64,000 nucleotides of DNA from Kribbella sp. ALI-6-A (GTDB lineage: Bacteria > Actinomycetota > Actinomycetes > Propionibacteriales > Kribbellaceae), in NCBI RefSeq assembly GCF_001984195.1, contig NZ_MTQN01000010.1:558001-622000 (forward strand), given 5' to 3'. This document shows positions 42,728 through 51,353 of this stretch, one piece after another (the first letter of the stretch is position 1; every line of letters starts with the position of its first letter). Made by a program: the position numbers and the translations under genes. The notes under the pieces are model-generated. The model saw only the letters and a list, made by a program, of their open reading frames with translations. It ran no database searches and was not told the DNA's origin.

Positions 42728-44434
42728 ATGACACACGCCAAGCGCGCCGGATCCGTGATCGCCACGGGTCTGGCCCTGACCCTCACGCTGGCGGCATGCG
42801 GCGGGGGAAACAACGACGACGGCGCCGGCGGCGAGAGCTCGGAGCAGGGGGCGAAGGGTGGCATCGTCACGGTCTACCACGCTTCGGACTTCGAGCACCT
42901 GGACCCGGCCCGTGCGTTCGTCACTGACACCGGCATGGCCGGTCAGCTCCTCTACCGCACACTGACCGCGTTCGATTGGGACGCCGAGACCAAGAAGGTC
43001 GAGCTGGTCGGTGACCTCGCCGACAAGTGGGAGAAGTCGGCCGACTTCAAGACCTGGACCTTCACGCTGAAGGACAATCTGAAGTACGAGGACGGCTCGC
43101 CGATCACCACCAAGGACATCAAGTACAACGTCGAGCGGTCGTTCTCCGCCGACCTGTCCGAAGGTGCGCCGTACGGCAAGGACTACCTGGACTGCAAGGG
43201 CTACAAGGGTCCGTACTCGCCGGCCGGCAACAACGGTGGCAAGGGCTGCACCGCGATCGAGGTCCCGGACGACAAGACGATCGTCTTCAAGCTGAACCAG
43301 GCCGTGTCGGAGTTCGACATGACCGCGTCGATGAAGATCTTCGCGCCGACGCCGCAGGCCAAGGACACCAAGACCCAGTACGACAACCGGGTGTGGTCCT
43401 CCGGCCCGTACAAGGTCAAGAGCTACACCCGCAACAAGACGCTGGTGCTGGAGCGCAACACCAACTGGGACCAGGCCACCGACCCGCTCCGGACCGCGAT
43501 GCCGGACGGTTTCGAGTTCAAGTTCGGTGACGACGAGGCGATCGTCGACCAGCGCCTGATCGCCGGCACCGGTGCCGACGCCAACTCGCTGAGCTTCTCG
43601 CCGGTCCAGCCGCAGAACCTGTCCAAGTTGACCCAGGCCAACGTCAAGGACCGGATCATCGAGGGTACCGACACCTGCCGCCGCTACATCGCGTTCAACC
43701 AGCAGAAGCCGCTGCTGAAGGACCAGAAGCTGCGCGAGGCGCTGTACTACGGGTTCGACAAGACCGCCTACCTCACCGCGCGTGGTGGCGAGCGGCTGAA
43801 CAAGCCGGTCGACTCGATCGTGCCCGAGAGCCTCGAGGGTTACCGCAAGAACCCGCTCGAGGTCCCGCCGACCGGTGACATCGAGAAGGCGAAGGCCGCG
43901 CTGGCCGCGTCGAGCTACAAGGGCGAGAAGCTGCAGCTGGGCGCCTCCGACGCGACCGACATCTCGATCAAGGCCGCGGAAGCCGCTCAGGCCGCGTGGA
44001 AGAAGATCGGTGTCAACGTCGACATCAAGAAGATCCCAGGTGACAACTACTACTCGACGCAGCAGAACGACGCGTCGGCGACCGACCTGGTCACCGCCGG
44101 CTGGTGCCCGGACTGGCCGTCGCTGTCGACGATCGTTCCGAAGGTGCTCGGTCCGGACAACACCGCTCCGGGCAAGGCAGCGCAGAACAACTACGGCCGC
44201 TCGACGATCGGCTGGGACAAGATGAACGAGATCCCGAAGATCGCCGACCAGAAGGAGGCCACCAACGCGTGGGCCGACGTTCTGGACGAGGCCATGGCGG
44301 CGTACCCGCTGGTCCCGGCCTCCGCGGACAACAGCATCTACGTCATCGGCGGCAACCTCACCAACACGTCGGCCAACTCCGACATCGGTGGTCTGCCGGA
44401 CCTGACCAAGATCGCCCTGAAGAAGGTCGGCTGA
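42728..44434 (+). CDS. ABC transporter peptide-binding lipoprotein (family 5)
   Basis: From ATG at 42728 (AAGGA upstream) the protein has 568 residues. The signal peptide ends in a lipobox (LTLAACGGG), and an extracellular solute-binding family 5 domain follows, with the conserved start (DLADKWEKSADFKTWTFTLK, then YEDGSPITTKDIKYNVERSF). It delivers oligopeptides or similar ligands to the preceding permease. The gene is last in the operon, 174 bases after the ATPase, and a strong terminator follows. Confidence 0.94.
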   Translation: MTHAKRAGSVIATGLALTLTLAACGGGNNDDGAGGESSEQGAKGGIVTVYHASDFEHLDPARAFVTDTGMAGQLLYRTLTAFDWDAETKKVELVGDLADKWEKSADFKTWTFTLKDNLKYEDGSPITTKDIKYNVERSFSADLSEGAPYGKDYLDCKGYKGPYSPAGNNGGKGCTAIEVPDDKTIVFKLNQAVSEFDMTASMKIFAPTPQAKDTKTQYDNRVWSSGPYKVKSYTRNKTLVLERNTNWDQATDPLRTAMPDGFEFKFGDDEAIVDQRLIAGTGADANSLSFSPVQPQNLSKLTQANVKDRIIEGTDTCRRYIAFNQQKPLLKDQKLREALYYGFDKTAYLTARGGERLNKPVDSIVPESLEGYRKNPLEVPPTGDIEKAKAALAASSYKGEKLQLGASDATDISIKAAEAAQAAWKKIGVNVDIKKIPGDNYYSTQQNDASATDLVTAGWCPDWPSLSTIVPKVLGPDNTAPGKAAQNNYGRSTIGWDKMNEIPKIADQKEATNAWADVLDEAMAAYPLVPASADNSIYVIGGNLTNTSANSDIGGLPDLTKIALKKVG

Positions 44435-44461
44435 TCTCGAGCAGGTAGCAACTAGCTGAAC

Positions 44462-44497
44462 CCAGGGGCGGCACCGGACCACCGGTGCCGCCCCTGG
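44462..44497. terminator. Bidirectional terminator between importer and STAND regulator
   Basis: A perfect 16-bp stem (44462-44477 with 44482-44497) with an ACCA loop lies between two convergent genes. It starts 28 bases after the binding-protein stop and 22 bases beyond the stop of the minus-strand regulator, and probably serves both. Confidence 0.8.
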
Positions 44498-44518
44498 CAC
44501 GTTCCCGGGACGGACGAG

Positions 44519-46912
44519 CTAGGCGATGCCGAGCAGGTCGCGCAGCTCGGCGGTGCCGTGCGCGTTGTGCTGCTCGCGGATGGACAGGGCGATCCGCCAC
44601 TCGCGCCGGGCCTCGGGCAGCCGGCCCTGGAGATGGCGGACCTCGCCGAGCGACTTGCGGATATCGGCCTCGCAGAGCCAGTCGCCGTACTGGCCGGCGA
44701 TCGCCAGGCCTTCGCTCTGGTGGGCGACGGCGGCGTCGAGATCGCCCTGGGCCAAGCGAAGCTTGCCCAGCTCGTTGAGGACCTGGGCCTGCTGCACGGT
44801 GGCTCCGGCCCGGCGGTAGAGCTCCAGGCTCTGCTGGAGGTTCTCGGTGGCCAGGTCGTACCGGCCGGCCTCGCGGTAGGAGACGCCGATGTTCTGGGCG
44901 ATCATGCCGCGGTAGCGCTCCTGACCGGGCTCGACCAGGAGGTCGAGGGCTTCGGCGAAGTGGCGCTGGGCGGTCTCGGTGGCGCCGGTCTTCAGGTAGA
45001 GCATGCCGAGCGCCAGGCAGGCCCATGCCGCGCGCGGCGGGATGCCCAGGCGCAGGCCGATCTCACGCGCGCGTTCGGCGTACGGGATGCCGTCGGCGGT
45101 GCGGCCGATGCGTTCGAGCACGTGGCTGAGGCTGCTCAGGCAGAGCGCCTGCAGATTGCCGTCGCCGGACGCGTCCGCTGCCTCGATCGCCCGGCGCAGC
45201 GGGGTCAACGCCTGCTGGTACTGGTCCAGCTCGGCGTGGGCTGCCCCCAGGTCGTGCAGGACGAGGCCCTCGGCGATGCGGTCGGGTCCGCCGCTGACCA
45301 GCCGGAGTACGGCCTCGTTGACCTGCAGCCAGTCGAGCCACGCACGGCGAAGGGCGTAGTACGTGTTGAGCCCGATGGCCACCTGTACGGCGAGCTCCGG
45401 CTGCTCGGTCGTCGCATGCTGGATGGTGGTCACCAGACCGGAGCGCTCGGCGTCCAGCCAGCTGAGCACGTCCTCCTGGGTCAGCAGGTCGTCAGCGCCC
45501 TTCAGCCACTCCTGGTCGAGCCAACGCTCCCTGGTGACCCCGTGGCCGGCGTACTCACTGGCTCTCCAGACGACGGCCGAGATCCGCTTGAGCCACCGCG
45601 TCGTCGCGGCCAGCCGGTCCTCGCGGGAGAGCGTGTGCTCGGCGAACTCCCGGGCGGCGACCCGTACGAGGTCGTGCAGCCGGTACACCCGCGGTGCGGG
45701 AGTGGTCAGCAGGTGGACGTCCACCAGCCGCTCCAGCACGATCTCGGCCTCCGGCTCGGGGCTGTCCGACAGCGATGCGGCCAGTGCGGACGTCAGGTTC
45801 GGGCACTCGGCCAGACCGAGCAGCGCGAACATGGAGACCGCCTGGACGTCGATCGGGTCGTCGCTGCCGGCCAGCTGCTCGATGGAGAGCACCAGCGTCG
45901 CCCGTACGCCGGAGTCGTCGAGCTGGAGCTCGTCCAGCCGGCGCCTGCCGTCGGCGAGCCGGTCAGCCAGGTGCGCGACCGGCCAGGACGGCCTGGAGGC
46001 CAGCCGGGCGCCGGCCATCCGGATCGCGAGGGGCAGACCGCCGCACTGGCGGACGACCTCGGCGCATTCGTCCTCCGGGGCGTCGGGACGGCCGGAGATC
46101 CGGCGCAGCATCTCGATCGCCTCGTGCAGGGGCGGTTCGCCCAGCTGGTAGTGGCGACCGCCCAGCCCTGCCATGCTGCGGCGACTTGTCACGACGGCGG
46201 CACAGCCACCCGCTCCGGGAAGCAGGTGCCGTACCTGCTCGTGGTCGGCGGCGTTGTCGAGCAGGAGGACCAGCCGACGCTCCGCGAGCGCCGTACGGAA
46301 CCGGGCCGAGGCAGTCGGGAGATCGGCGGCTGGAGTCTCGCCCAGGTCCTCCAGCAGATAGGTGAGAGCTTCCAGTGGGTCCAGCGGCGGACCCAGCCCG
46401 AACCCACGCAGGTCCAGGTACAGCTGGCCGTCCGGGAAGTGAGCGGCCACCTCGTGGGCCACGTGAATGGCCAGAGTGGTCTTCCCGATCCCGCCCATGC
46501 CGGTGATCGCAGTGACGCTCACACCCGGGCTGTCGATCAGGTACCGGCTCAGCTCGGCCAGCTCCTGGACTCGGCCGGTGAAGTCACCACTGGCGAACGG
46601 CAGCTGCCGCGGCGAGACCGCCGGGGGAGCAGGCTCTGCCGGCGCCGGGCGGTCCGTCTGCCCGCGTCGGGAGGCCGCGGCGACCAGTGCGGCCTGCTGG
46701 TCAGGGTCCAGGCGCAGGGCGTTCGCCAGGGCGCGGACAGTGGCCGGCTGGGGGTATTTGCGGGTCCCGCGCTCCAGGGTGCTGATGGCCTGCACGCTGA
46801 TCCCGGACACCGTCGACAACTCGTCCTGCGTGAGGCCGGCCGCCGTACGGTGCCGGCGCAGCAGGGCCGCGAACTGCGACTCCACGCTCGCCTCACCCCT
46901 CACGATCGGCAC
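44519..46912 (-). CDS. STAND regulator: XRE HTH, NB-ARC ATPase, TPR
   Basis: The 797-residue protein has an XRE helix-turn-helix (about 15-70: GLTQDELSTVSGISVQAIST), an NB-ARC ATPase (Walker A GMGGIGKTT, Walker B RLVLLLDN, VVTSRRSM, GGLPLA) and C-terminal tetratricopeptide repeats (about 560-790). It resembles AfsR-like regulators with an XRE domain in place of the SARP domain. The start is GTG at 46912; GTG 46885 is an alternative. It is divergent from the small HTH gene and may control it through the intergenic direct repeats. Confidence 0.9.
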   Translation of the reverse strand: MPIVRGEASVESQFAALLRRHRTAAGLTQDELSTVSGISVQAISTLERGTRKYPQPATVRALANALRLDPDQQAALVAAASRRGQTDRPAPAEPAPPAVSPRQLPFASGDFTGRVQELAELSRYLIDSPGVSVTAITGMGGIGKTTLAIHVAHEVAAHFPDGQLYLDLRGFGLGPPLDPLEALTYLLEDLGETPAADLPTASARFRTALAERRLVLLLDNAADHEQVRHLLPGAGGCAAVVTSRRSMAGLGGRHYQLGEPPLHEAIEMLRRISGRPDAPEDECAEVVRQCGGLPLAIRMAGARLASRPSWPVAHLADRLADGRRRLDELQLDDSGVRATLVLSIEQLAGSDDPIDVQAVSMFALLGLAECPNLTSALAASLSDSPEPEAEIVLERLVDVHLLTTPAPRVYRLHDLVRVAAREFAEHTLSREDRLAATTRWLKRISAVVWRASEYAGHGVTRERWLDQEWLKGADDLLTQEDVLSWLDAERSGLVTTIQHATTEQPELAVQVAIGLNTYYALRRAWLDWLQVNEAVLRLVSGGPDRIAEGLVLHDLGAAHAELDQYQQALTPLRRAIEAADASGDGNLQALCLSSLSHVLERIGRTADGIPYAERAREIGLRLGIPPRAAWACLALGMLYLKTGATETAQRHFAEALDLLVEPGQERYRGMIAQNIGVSYREAGRYDLATENLQQSLELYRRAGATVQQAQVLNELGKLRLAQGDLDAAVAHQSEGLAIAGQYGDWLCEADIRKSLGEVRHLQGRLPEARREWRIALSIREQHNAHGTAELRDLLGIA

Positions 46913-46914
46913 TT

Positions 46915-46936
46915 TGTATGGGTGAACTGTATGGGT
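46915..46936. repeat. TGTATGGGT direct repeats between divergent regulators
   Basis: TGTATGGGT occurs at 46915-46923 and again at 46928-46936, a 13-base period, immediately upstream of the STAND gene start. Such spaced direct repeats in a divergent promoter region are candidates for regulator binding, for example by the XRE or the small LuxR-type protein. Confidence 0.5.
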
Positions 46937-47006
46937 TGTACCTGGTGAGCGGTCTGGACCGGCACAAGAATGGACTGCGCTGGACCGATCTGGGGAGGAG
47001 ATACGG

Positions 47007-47303
47007 ATGTCGGTTTACCAGGCTGTCCCTGTGGTGCGAATGGAGGATTTCGCACCGGAGGTCGTCTGCGAGGTGTACGAGCTCGGATCGCGGCGGCAGG
47101 CACCGTCGGCGGCCAAGGAGCTGACCACCCGGCAGGTGACGATCGGCCGGTTGATGGCGACCGGCGCCAAGGACGCCGCGATCGCGCGGCAGCTCGGCCT
47201 GTCACTGCGTACCGTCCGGTCGGAGATCAGCGCGCTGATCGCCGGGCTGGGGGCGCGGTCGCGGTTCCAGGCCGGGTGTCTGCTGGTCCGCCGCTTCGGC
47301 TGA
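47007..47303 (+). CDS. Small LuxR-type HTH protein
   Basis: The 98-residue protein starts at ATG 47007 with a GGGGAGGAG ribosome-binding site. Its C-terminal half is a GerE/LuxR helix-turn-helix (LTTRQVTIGRLMATGAKDAA, then LGLSLRTVRSEISALIAGLG). The N-terminal 35 residues have no recognisable sensor domain. It may be an effector-less regulator. It is divergent from the STAND protein and may form a regulatory pair with it. Confidence 0.85.
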   Translation: MSVYQAVPVVRMEDFAPEVVCEVYELGSRRQAPSAAKELTTRQVTIGRLMATGAKDAAIARQLGLSLRTVRSEISALIAGLGARSRFQAGCLLVRRFG

Positions 47304-47404
47304 GACCGGCCGGTGACGGGTCGCGATCTGGTGGTGGCGGCCCGGCCCCGGCGGTCGGCCTACGTCGCCCGGAAACTGTCCGGCCCCCGACGTAGGCTGA
47401 CCGC

Positions 47405-48316
47405 ATGAGCGACCTTGCTGACCGCCGGCTGTTGCTGGTGCACGCCCATCCCGACGACGAGACGATCAACAACGGCGCCACGATGGCGAAGTACGTGGCC
47501 GAGGGGGCCCACGTCACGCTGGTCACCTGCACGCTCGGTGAGGAGGGCGAGGTGCTGGTGCCGGAGCTGGCGCACCTGGCCGCCGACCAGACCGACGGGC
47601 TCGGTCAGCACCGGATCGGTGAGCTGGCCGCCGCGATGCAGGAGCTCGGCGTCACCGACCACCGCTTCCTCGGCGGCCCCGGGCGGTACCGGGACACCGG
47701 GATGATCTACGACGAGTCCGGCAACGCCGCCGTCCCGCCGGACACCCGGCCGGACAGCTTCTGGCAGGCCGACCTGGTCACCGCGGCCAACGACCTGGTC
47801 CAGATCATCCGCGAGATCCGCCCGCAGGTCCTGGTCACCTACGACGAGTGGGGCAACTACGGCCACCCCGACCACATCCAGGCCCACCGCGTCGCGACGT
47901 ACGCCGCCTCGCTGGCCGCGGCTCGCTCGTACCGCGAGGACCTCGGCCCGGCCTGGGACGTCGCCAAGATCTACTGGACGGCGATCGCCGAGACCTCGAT
48001 GCGCGAGAGCCTGCGCCACCTGCGCGAGTCCGGCGACACCACCACCTTCGAGGGCATGGACCCCGACGGCCCGATGCCCCCGATGATCACGCCGGACCGC
48101 CTGATCGACTGCGTCGTGTCGGCCGAGGGCTACCTGGACCGCAAGATGAACGCGATGAAGGCGCACGCCACCCAGATCACCGTCGACGGACCGTTCTTCG
48201 CGCTCTCCAACAACAACGGCCTGGAGATCTGGGGCGACGAGGCCTACCGCCTGGTCAAGGGCACCGCGGCCCCAGGCCCCGACGGCGTGGAAACGGACCT
48301 GTTCGCCGGCTTGTGA
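47405..48316 (+). CDS. mshB: Mycothiol biosynthesis deacetylase MshB
   Basis: The 303-residue protein matches MshB, which deacetylates GlcNAc-Ins in mycothiol synthesis. The zinc site is visible: AHPDDE at residues 14-19 (His15, Asp18) and GHPDH. The YDEWGNYGH segment is specific to the MshB group of PIG-L deacetylases. Mycothiol is restricted to actinobacteria, so this gene is strong evidence for the phylum. Confidence 0.95.
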   Translation: MSDLADRRLLLVHAHPDDETINNGATMAKYVAEGAHVTLVTCTLGEEGEVLVPELAHLAADQTDGLGQHRIGELAAAMQELGVTDHRFLGGPGRYRDTGMIYDESGNAAVPPDTRPDSFWQADLVTAANDLVQIIREIRPQVLVTYDEWGNYGHPDHIQAHRVATYAASLAAARSYREDLGPAWDVAKIYWTAIAETSMRESLRHLRESGDTTTFEGMDPDGPMPPMITPDRLIDCVVSAEGYLDRKMNAMKAHATQITVDGPFFALSNNNGLEIWGDEAYRLVKGTAAPGPDGVETDLFAGL

Positions 48317-48373
48317 GTGACCGGAGCCACACAGTGGGTTGAGACGTCAGCTTCCGGTGGGTCTTAGGCTGCT

Positions 48374-48886
48374 GTGGTGACCCCGGACTCCAGTCGCAGT
48401 GTGGTGCCGGAGGAGTTCCGTGCGGTGCTGGGGCGGTTCGCCTCCGGTATCACGATCATGAGCACGCTGCAGGGCGGTGTCGCGCACGCGATGACCGCGA
48501 ACGCGTTCACCTCGGTGTCGCTGGAGCCGCCGCTCGTGCTGGTCTGCGTGGACAAGGGCGTGCGGATGCACGAGGCGGTGCTGTCGCGGGGTGACTGGGC
48601 CGTGTCCGTGCTGGCGGCCGGTGATCGCGCGGTGGCGGAGCGTTTCGCTCGGTCGGGACGGGATCTCTACAGCCAGTTCGACGGGATCGACACGGTGCCC
48701 GGGCCGAAAACCGGCTGCCCGGTGATCGCCGGGGCGCTGTCGTGGCTGGAGTGCCGGACCTGGGCGACCTACGACGGCGGCGACCACACGATCGTGGTGG
48801 GTGAGGTGCTCAGCCTCGGGACCGGCGATGACCCCGGAGCTTTGATCTACTACGCGGGGCAGTACCGGGACCTCCGGGGCAGCTAA
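48374..48886 (+). CDS. Flavin reductase-like FMN-binding protein
   Basis: The 170-residue protein has the flavin reductase fold: FRAVLGRFASGITIMSTLQG, AMTANAFTSVSLEPPLVLVC and RFARSGRD. Such proteins reduce FMN or FAD for monooxygenases. The start is GTG at 48374 or the following GTG at 48377. No partner monooxygenase is adjacent. Confidence 0.9.
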   Translation: MVTPDSSRSVVPEEFRAVLGRFASGITIMSTLQGGVAHAMTANAFTSVSLEPPLVLVCVDKGVRMHEAVLSRGDWAVSVLAAGDRAVAERFARSGRDLYSQFDGIDTVPGPKTGCPVIAGALSWLECRTWATYDGGDHTIVVGEVLSLGTGDDPGALIYYAGQYRDLRGS

Positions 48887-48981
48887 GGGCTTCCCGGGGC
48901 AGATCCGACGGCGGAACCGGCGTGCCCGGTCGCGTACGATAGGCCGTCTGTCGTCTGGTTCGAGCAGGAGGACTCTGTCCG

Positions 48982-50760
48982 GTGGGGAGAAAACAGCTCG
49001 CGGGGATCATCGCCGCGGCCGGGTTCGGAGTGCTCGTCGTCGGGTACGGCGTGGCGTTCGCGCTGACCGGTGACAAGGTGCCGAGCAACACAACGGTGCT
49101 CGGGATCGACCTCGGCGGTCTGTCCGAGGACGACGCCAAGGCGAAGTTGCAGGCGGGGGTCGAGGACCGGCTCTCGGTGCCGATCAAGCTCAAGGCCGGC
49201 GGTTCGACGTACCAGGTGAAGCCGGGCGACGCCGGGCTCAGCCTCGACGTGGACGCGACCGTCGCCGAGGCCGGTGCGGGCCGCAGCCTGAACCCGGCCC
49301 GGATGTGGCAGGTGATGACCGGCGGTGACGCGGTCGCGCCGGTGGTCACCCGGGACGAGGGCAAGCTGAAGGCGGCCGTCGAGCGGCTCGCCGAGCAGGT
49401 CAACCGCCCGGCCACCGAGGGCACGATCACGTTCCCGGACGCGAAGGCCGTTCAGCACGCGCCGGCCGACGGGCTGCAGCTCGACAACGCGAAGGCCACC
49501 GAGACCGTGGTCTCCGGTTTCCCCTCCGACGGCAACCCCAAGGACCTGCCGGTCAGCGTGACCAAGCCGCAGGCCGGGACCGAGGCGATCAGCAAGGCGA
49601 TGAAGGAGTACGCCGAACCGGCGATGTCCGGGCCGATCCGGCTGACCGTCGGGGACAAGGGCGTGAACCTGACCCCGGCCGAGCTGGCGCCGGCGCTGAA
49701 GCTGGTCGCCAAGGACGGCAAGTTCACCCCGAGCCTGGACGCGAAGAAGCTCGAGCCGCTGTTCAAGAAGCGGTTCAAGAACCTGGAGACGCTGCCGAAG
49801 GACGCCGGCATCCAGATCGTCGGCGGCCGGCCGCAGGTGGTGCCCGCGGTCGACGGCGAGATCGTCGCCCGGGACAAGGTCGTGCCGGCCATCCTGTCGG
49901 TGCTGCCCAAGCCCGAAGGCGAGCGCAAGGCGGCGGTCGGCCTGGCCAAGACCAAGGCCGAGCTGACCACCGAGGCGGCGCAGGCGCTCGGGATCAAGGA
50001 GGTGATGGGGCAGTTCACCACCAAGTTCCCGCACGCGGAGTACCGCAACGTCAACATCGGCACGGCGGCCCGCAAGATCAACGGCACCCTGCTCAAGCCG
50101 GACGAGACGTTCAGCCTGAACAAGATCGTCGGTGAGCGGACCAAGGCGAACGGCTTCACCGAGGGCAACATCATCAACGGTGGCAAGTTCGTGCTGGACC
50201 TCGGTGGCGGTGTCTCGCAGTCGGCGACCACCACGTTCAACGCGGCGTTCTTCGCCGGCCTGAAGGACGTCGAGCACAAGGCGCACAGCGTCTACATCAA
50301 CCGGTACCCGGTCGGCCGCGAGGCGACCGTGGCCTGGCCGTCGGTGGACCTGAAGTTCAAGAACGACTCCGGGCACGGGGTGTTCGTGCAGACGCTGTTC
50401 ACGGCCTCGACGCCGGGCAACCAGGGCAGCATCACGGTGAAGATCTGGGGCACCAAGGTCTGGGACATCACCGCGGGCCAGTCCGCGCGTTACAACTTCC
50501 GCGCCCCGGGCCTGGTCTACAGCCAGGAGCCCGGCTGCCGCCCGCAGGCGCCGACCGGTGGGTTCGACATCAAGATCTACCGCTACTTCTCGAAGAACGG
50601 CCAGCGGGTCAAGACCGAGTCGTTCACCACGAACTACAACGCCGCCGACGACATCCGCTGCGGCCCGAAGCCGGGCACCACGCCTCCGCCGAGCACGCCG
50701 GACGCCCCGCCCACCCCGGGCCAGACCAAGCCGTCCACCACCACTCGCCCGCCGAGCTGA
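48982..50760 (+). CDS. VanW family envelope protein
   Basis: The 592-residue protein has a membrane anchor (about 7-28), two repeated peptidoglycan-binding-like (PG_binding_4) regions in the first 340 residues and a VanW domain (about 345-490) with LNKIVGERTKANGFTEGNII and GGGVSQSATTTFNAAFFAG. A Pro/Thr tail follows. VanW has no proven biochemical role but is associated with vancomycin-resistance clusters and spore or wall functions. It is monocistronic and followed by a terminator. Confidence 0.9.
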   Translation: MGRKQLAGIIAAAGFGVLVVGYGVAFALTGDKVPSNTTVLGIDLGGLSEDDAKAKLQAGVEDRLSVPIKLKAGGSTYQVKPGDAGLSLDVDATVAEAGAGRSLNPARMWQVMTGGDAVAPVVTRDEGKLKAAVERLAEQVNRPATEGTITFPDAKAVQHAPADGLQLDNAKATETVVSGFPSDGNPKDLPVSVTKPQAGTEAISKAMKEYAEPAMSGPIRLTVGDKGVNLTPAELAPALKLVAKDGKFTPSLDAKKLEPLFKKRFKNLETLPKDAGIQIVGGRPQVVPAVDGEIVARDKVVPAILSVLPKPEGERKAAVGLAKTKAELTTEAAQALGIKEVMGQFTTKFPHAEYRNVNIGTAARKINGTLLKPDETFSLNKIVGERTKANGFTEGNIINGGKFVLDLGGGVSQSATTTFNAAFFAGLKDVEHKAHSVYINRYPVGREATVAWPSVDLKFKNDSGHGVFVQTLFTASTPGNQGSITVKIWGTKVWDITAGQSARYNFRAPGLVYSQEPGCRPQAPTGGFDIKIYRYFSKNGQRVKTESFTTNYNAADDIRCGPKPGTTPPPSTPDAPPTPGQTKPSTTTRPPS

Positions 50761-50775
50761 ACTCGGCTGTCACCC

Positions 50776-50807
50776 GAAGGCCGCCTGGATCACTCCAGGC
50801 GGCCTTC
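50776..50807. terminator. Terminator after the VanW gene
   Basis: GAAGGCCGCCTGGA (50776-50789) and TCCAGGCGGCCTTC (50794-50807) form a perfect 14-bp stem with a TCAC loop. It sits between the convergent VanW and PemK-like genes and can serve both. Confidence 0.75.
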
Positions 50808-50824
50808 GCCGTCCAGGGACAGAG

Positions 50825-51262
50825 TCAGGCTTGGTGCAACTCATGCAGTTCTTCAGCGATCTGGTGGAAGAGGACCTCGCCGATGACGGCCCCCTCGCGC
50901 CGCACCGCTGACGGCGTCACCCGCAGGACCCGGTCCAGCCGCACCTCGCTGTTGCGGCCGTCCTTGTCCCACGGTCCGCTGCCGATGTCCAGCCACACGC
51001 GCCCCCAGCGGGCCTCGTCGGCGGCGTCGCGGTCGTGGTCCTTGCTGGTCAGGATCAGCGCCAGCAGGTACGGCCCGTCCGCGCCGACGACCAGCACCGG
51101 CCGGTCCTTGCCCCGGTGGTGGTCCTCCTCGAACGGCACCCAGGTCCACACCACCTCGCCCGGGTCCGCCACCCCGTCGTCCGGGTGCGGCGTGTACTCG
51201 ACCCGCACGGGTCCCTCGTAGTCCCCGGGATACTCCGGCCGCTCGGCCACGTGGTCCGCCAT
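50825..51262 (-). CDS. PemK/MazF-like protein
   Basis: From ATG at 51262 the product has 145 residues. The beta-barrel core of PemK/MazF is visible: GEVVWTWVPFEEDHHRGKDR then PVLVVGADGPYLLALILTSK, and GRNSEVRLDRVLRVTPSAVR. The RPVLVV element is the family hallmark. No antitoxin gene precedes it, unlike usual MazEF pairs. It may be an orphan toxin or a relative with another role. It converges with the VanW gene. Confidence 0.8.
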   Translation of the reverse strand: MADHVAERPEYPGDYEGPVRVEYTPHPDDGVADPGEVVWTWVPFEEDHHRGKDRPVLVVGADGPYLLALILTSKDHDRDAADEARWGRVWLDIGSGPWDKDGRNSEVRLDRVLRVTPSAVRREGAVIGEVLFHQIAEELHELHQA

Positions 51263-51353
51263 GCGCCCGACGATAGGCGATGCCCGCCGACCGCCGCTGC
51301 CCTCACACGCCAGCCGCCGGGCCCGTTCCACCCCAGACAGCGAAGGGGTGACC

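Noticed and set aside
44558-46948. Long plus-strand open frame opposite the STAND regulator
   Set aside because: Codon phase fits the minus-strand protein, which has clear NB-ARC and TPR motifs; the plus frame is a GC-bias artefact.
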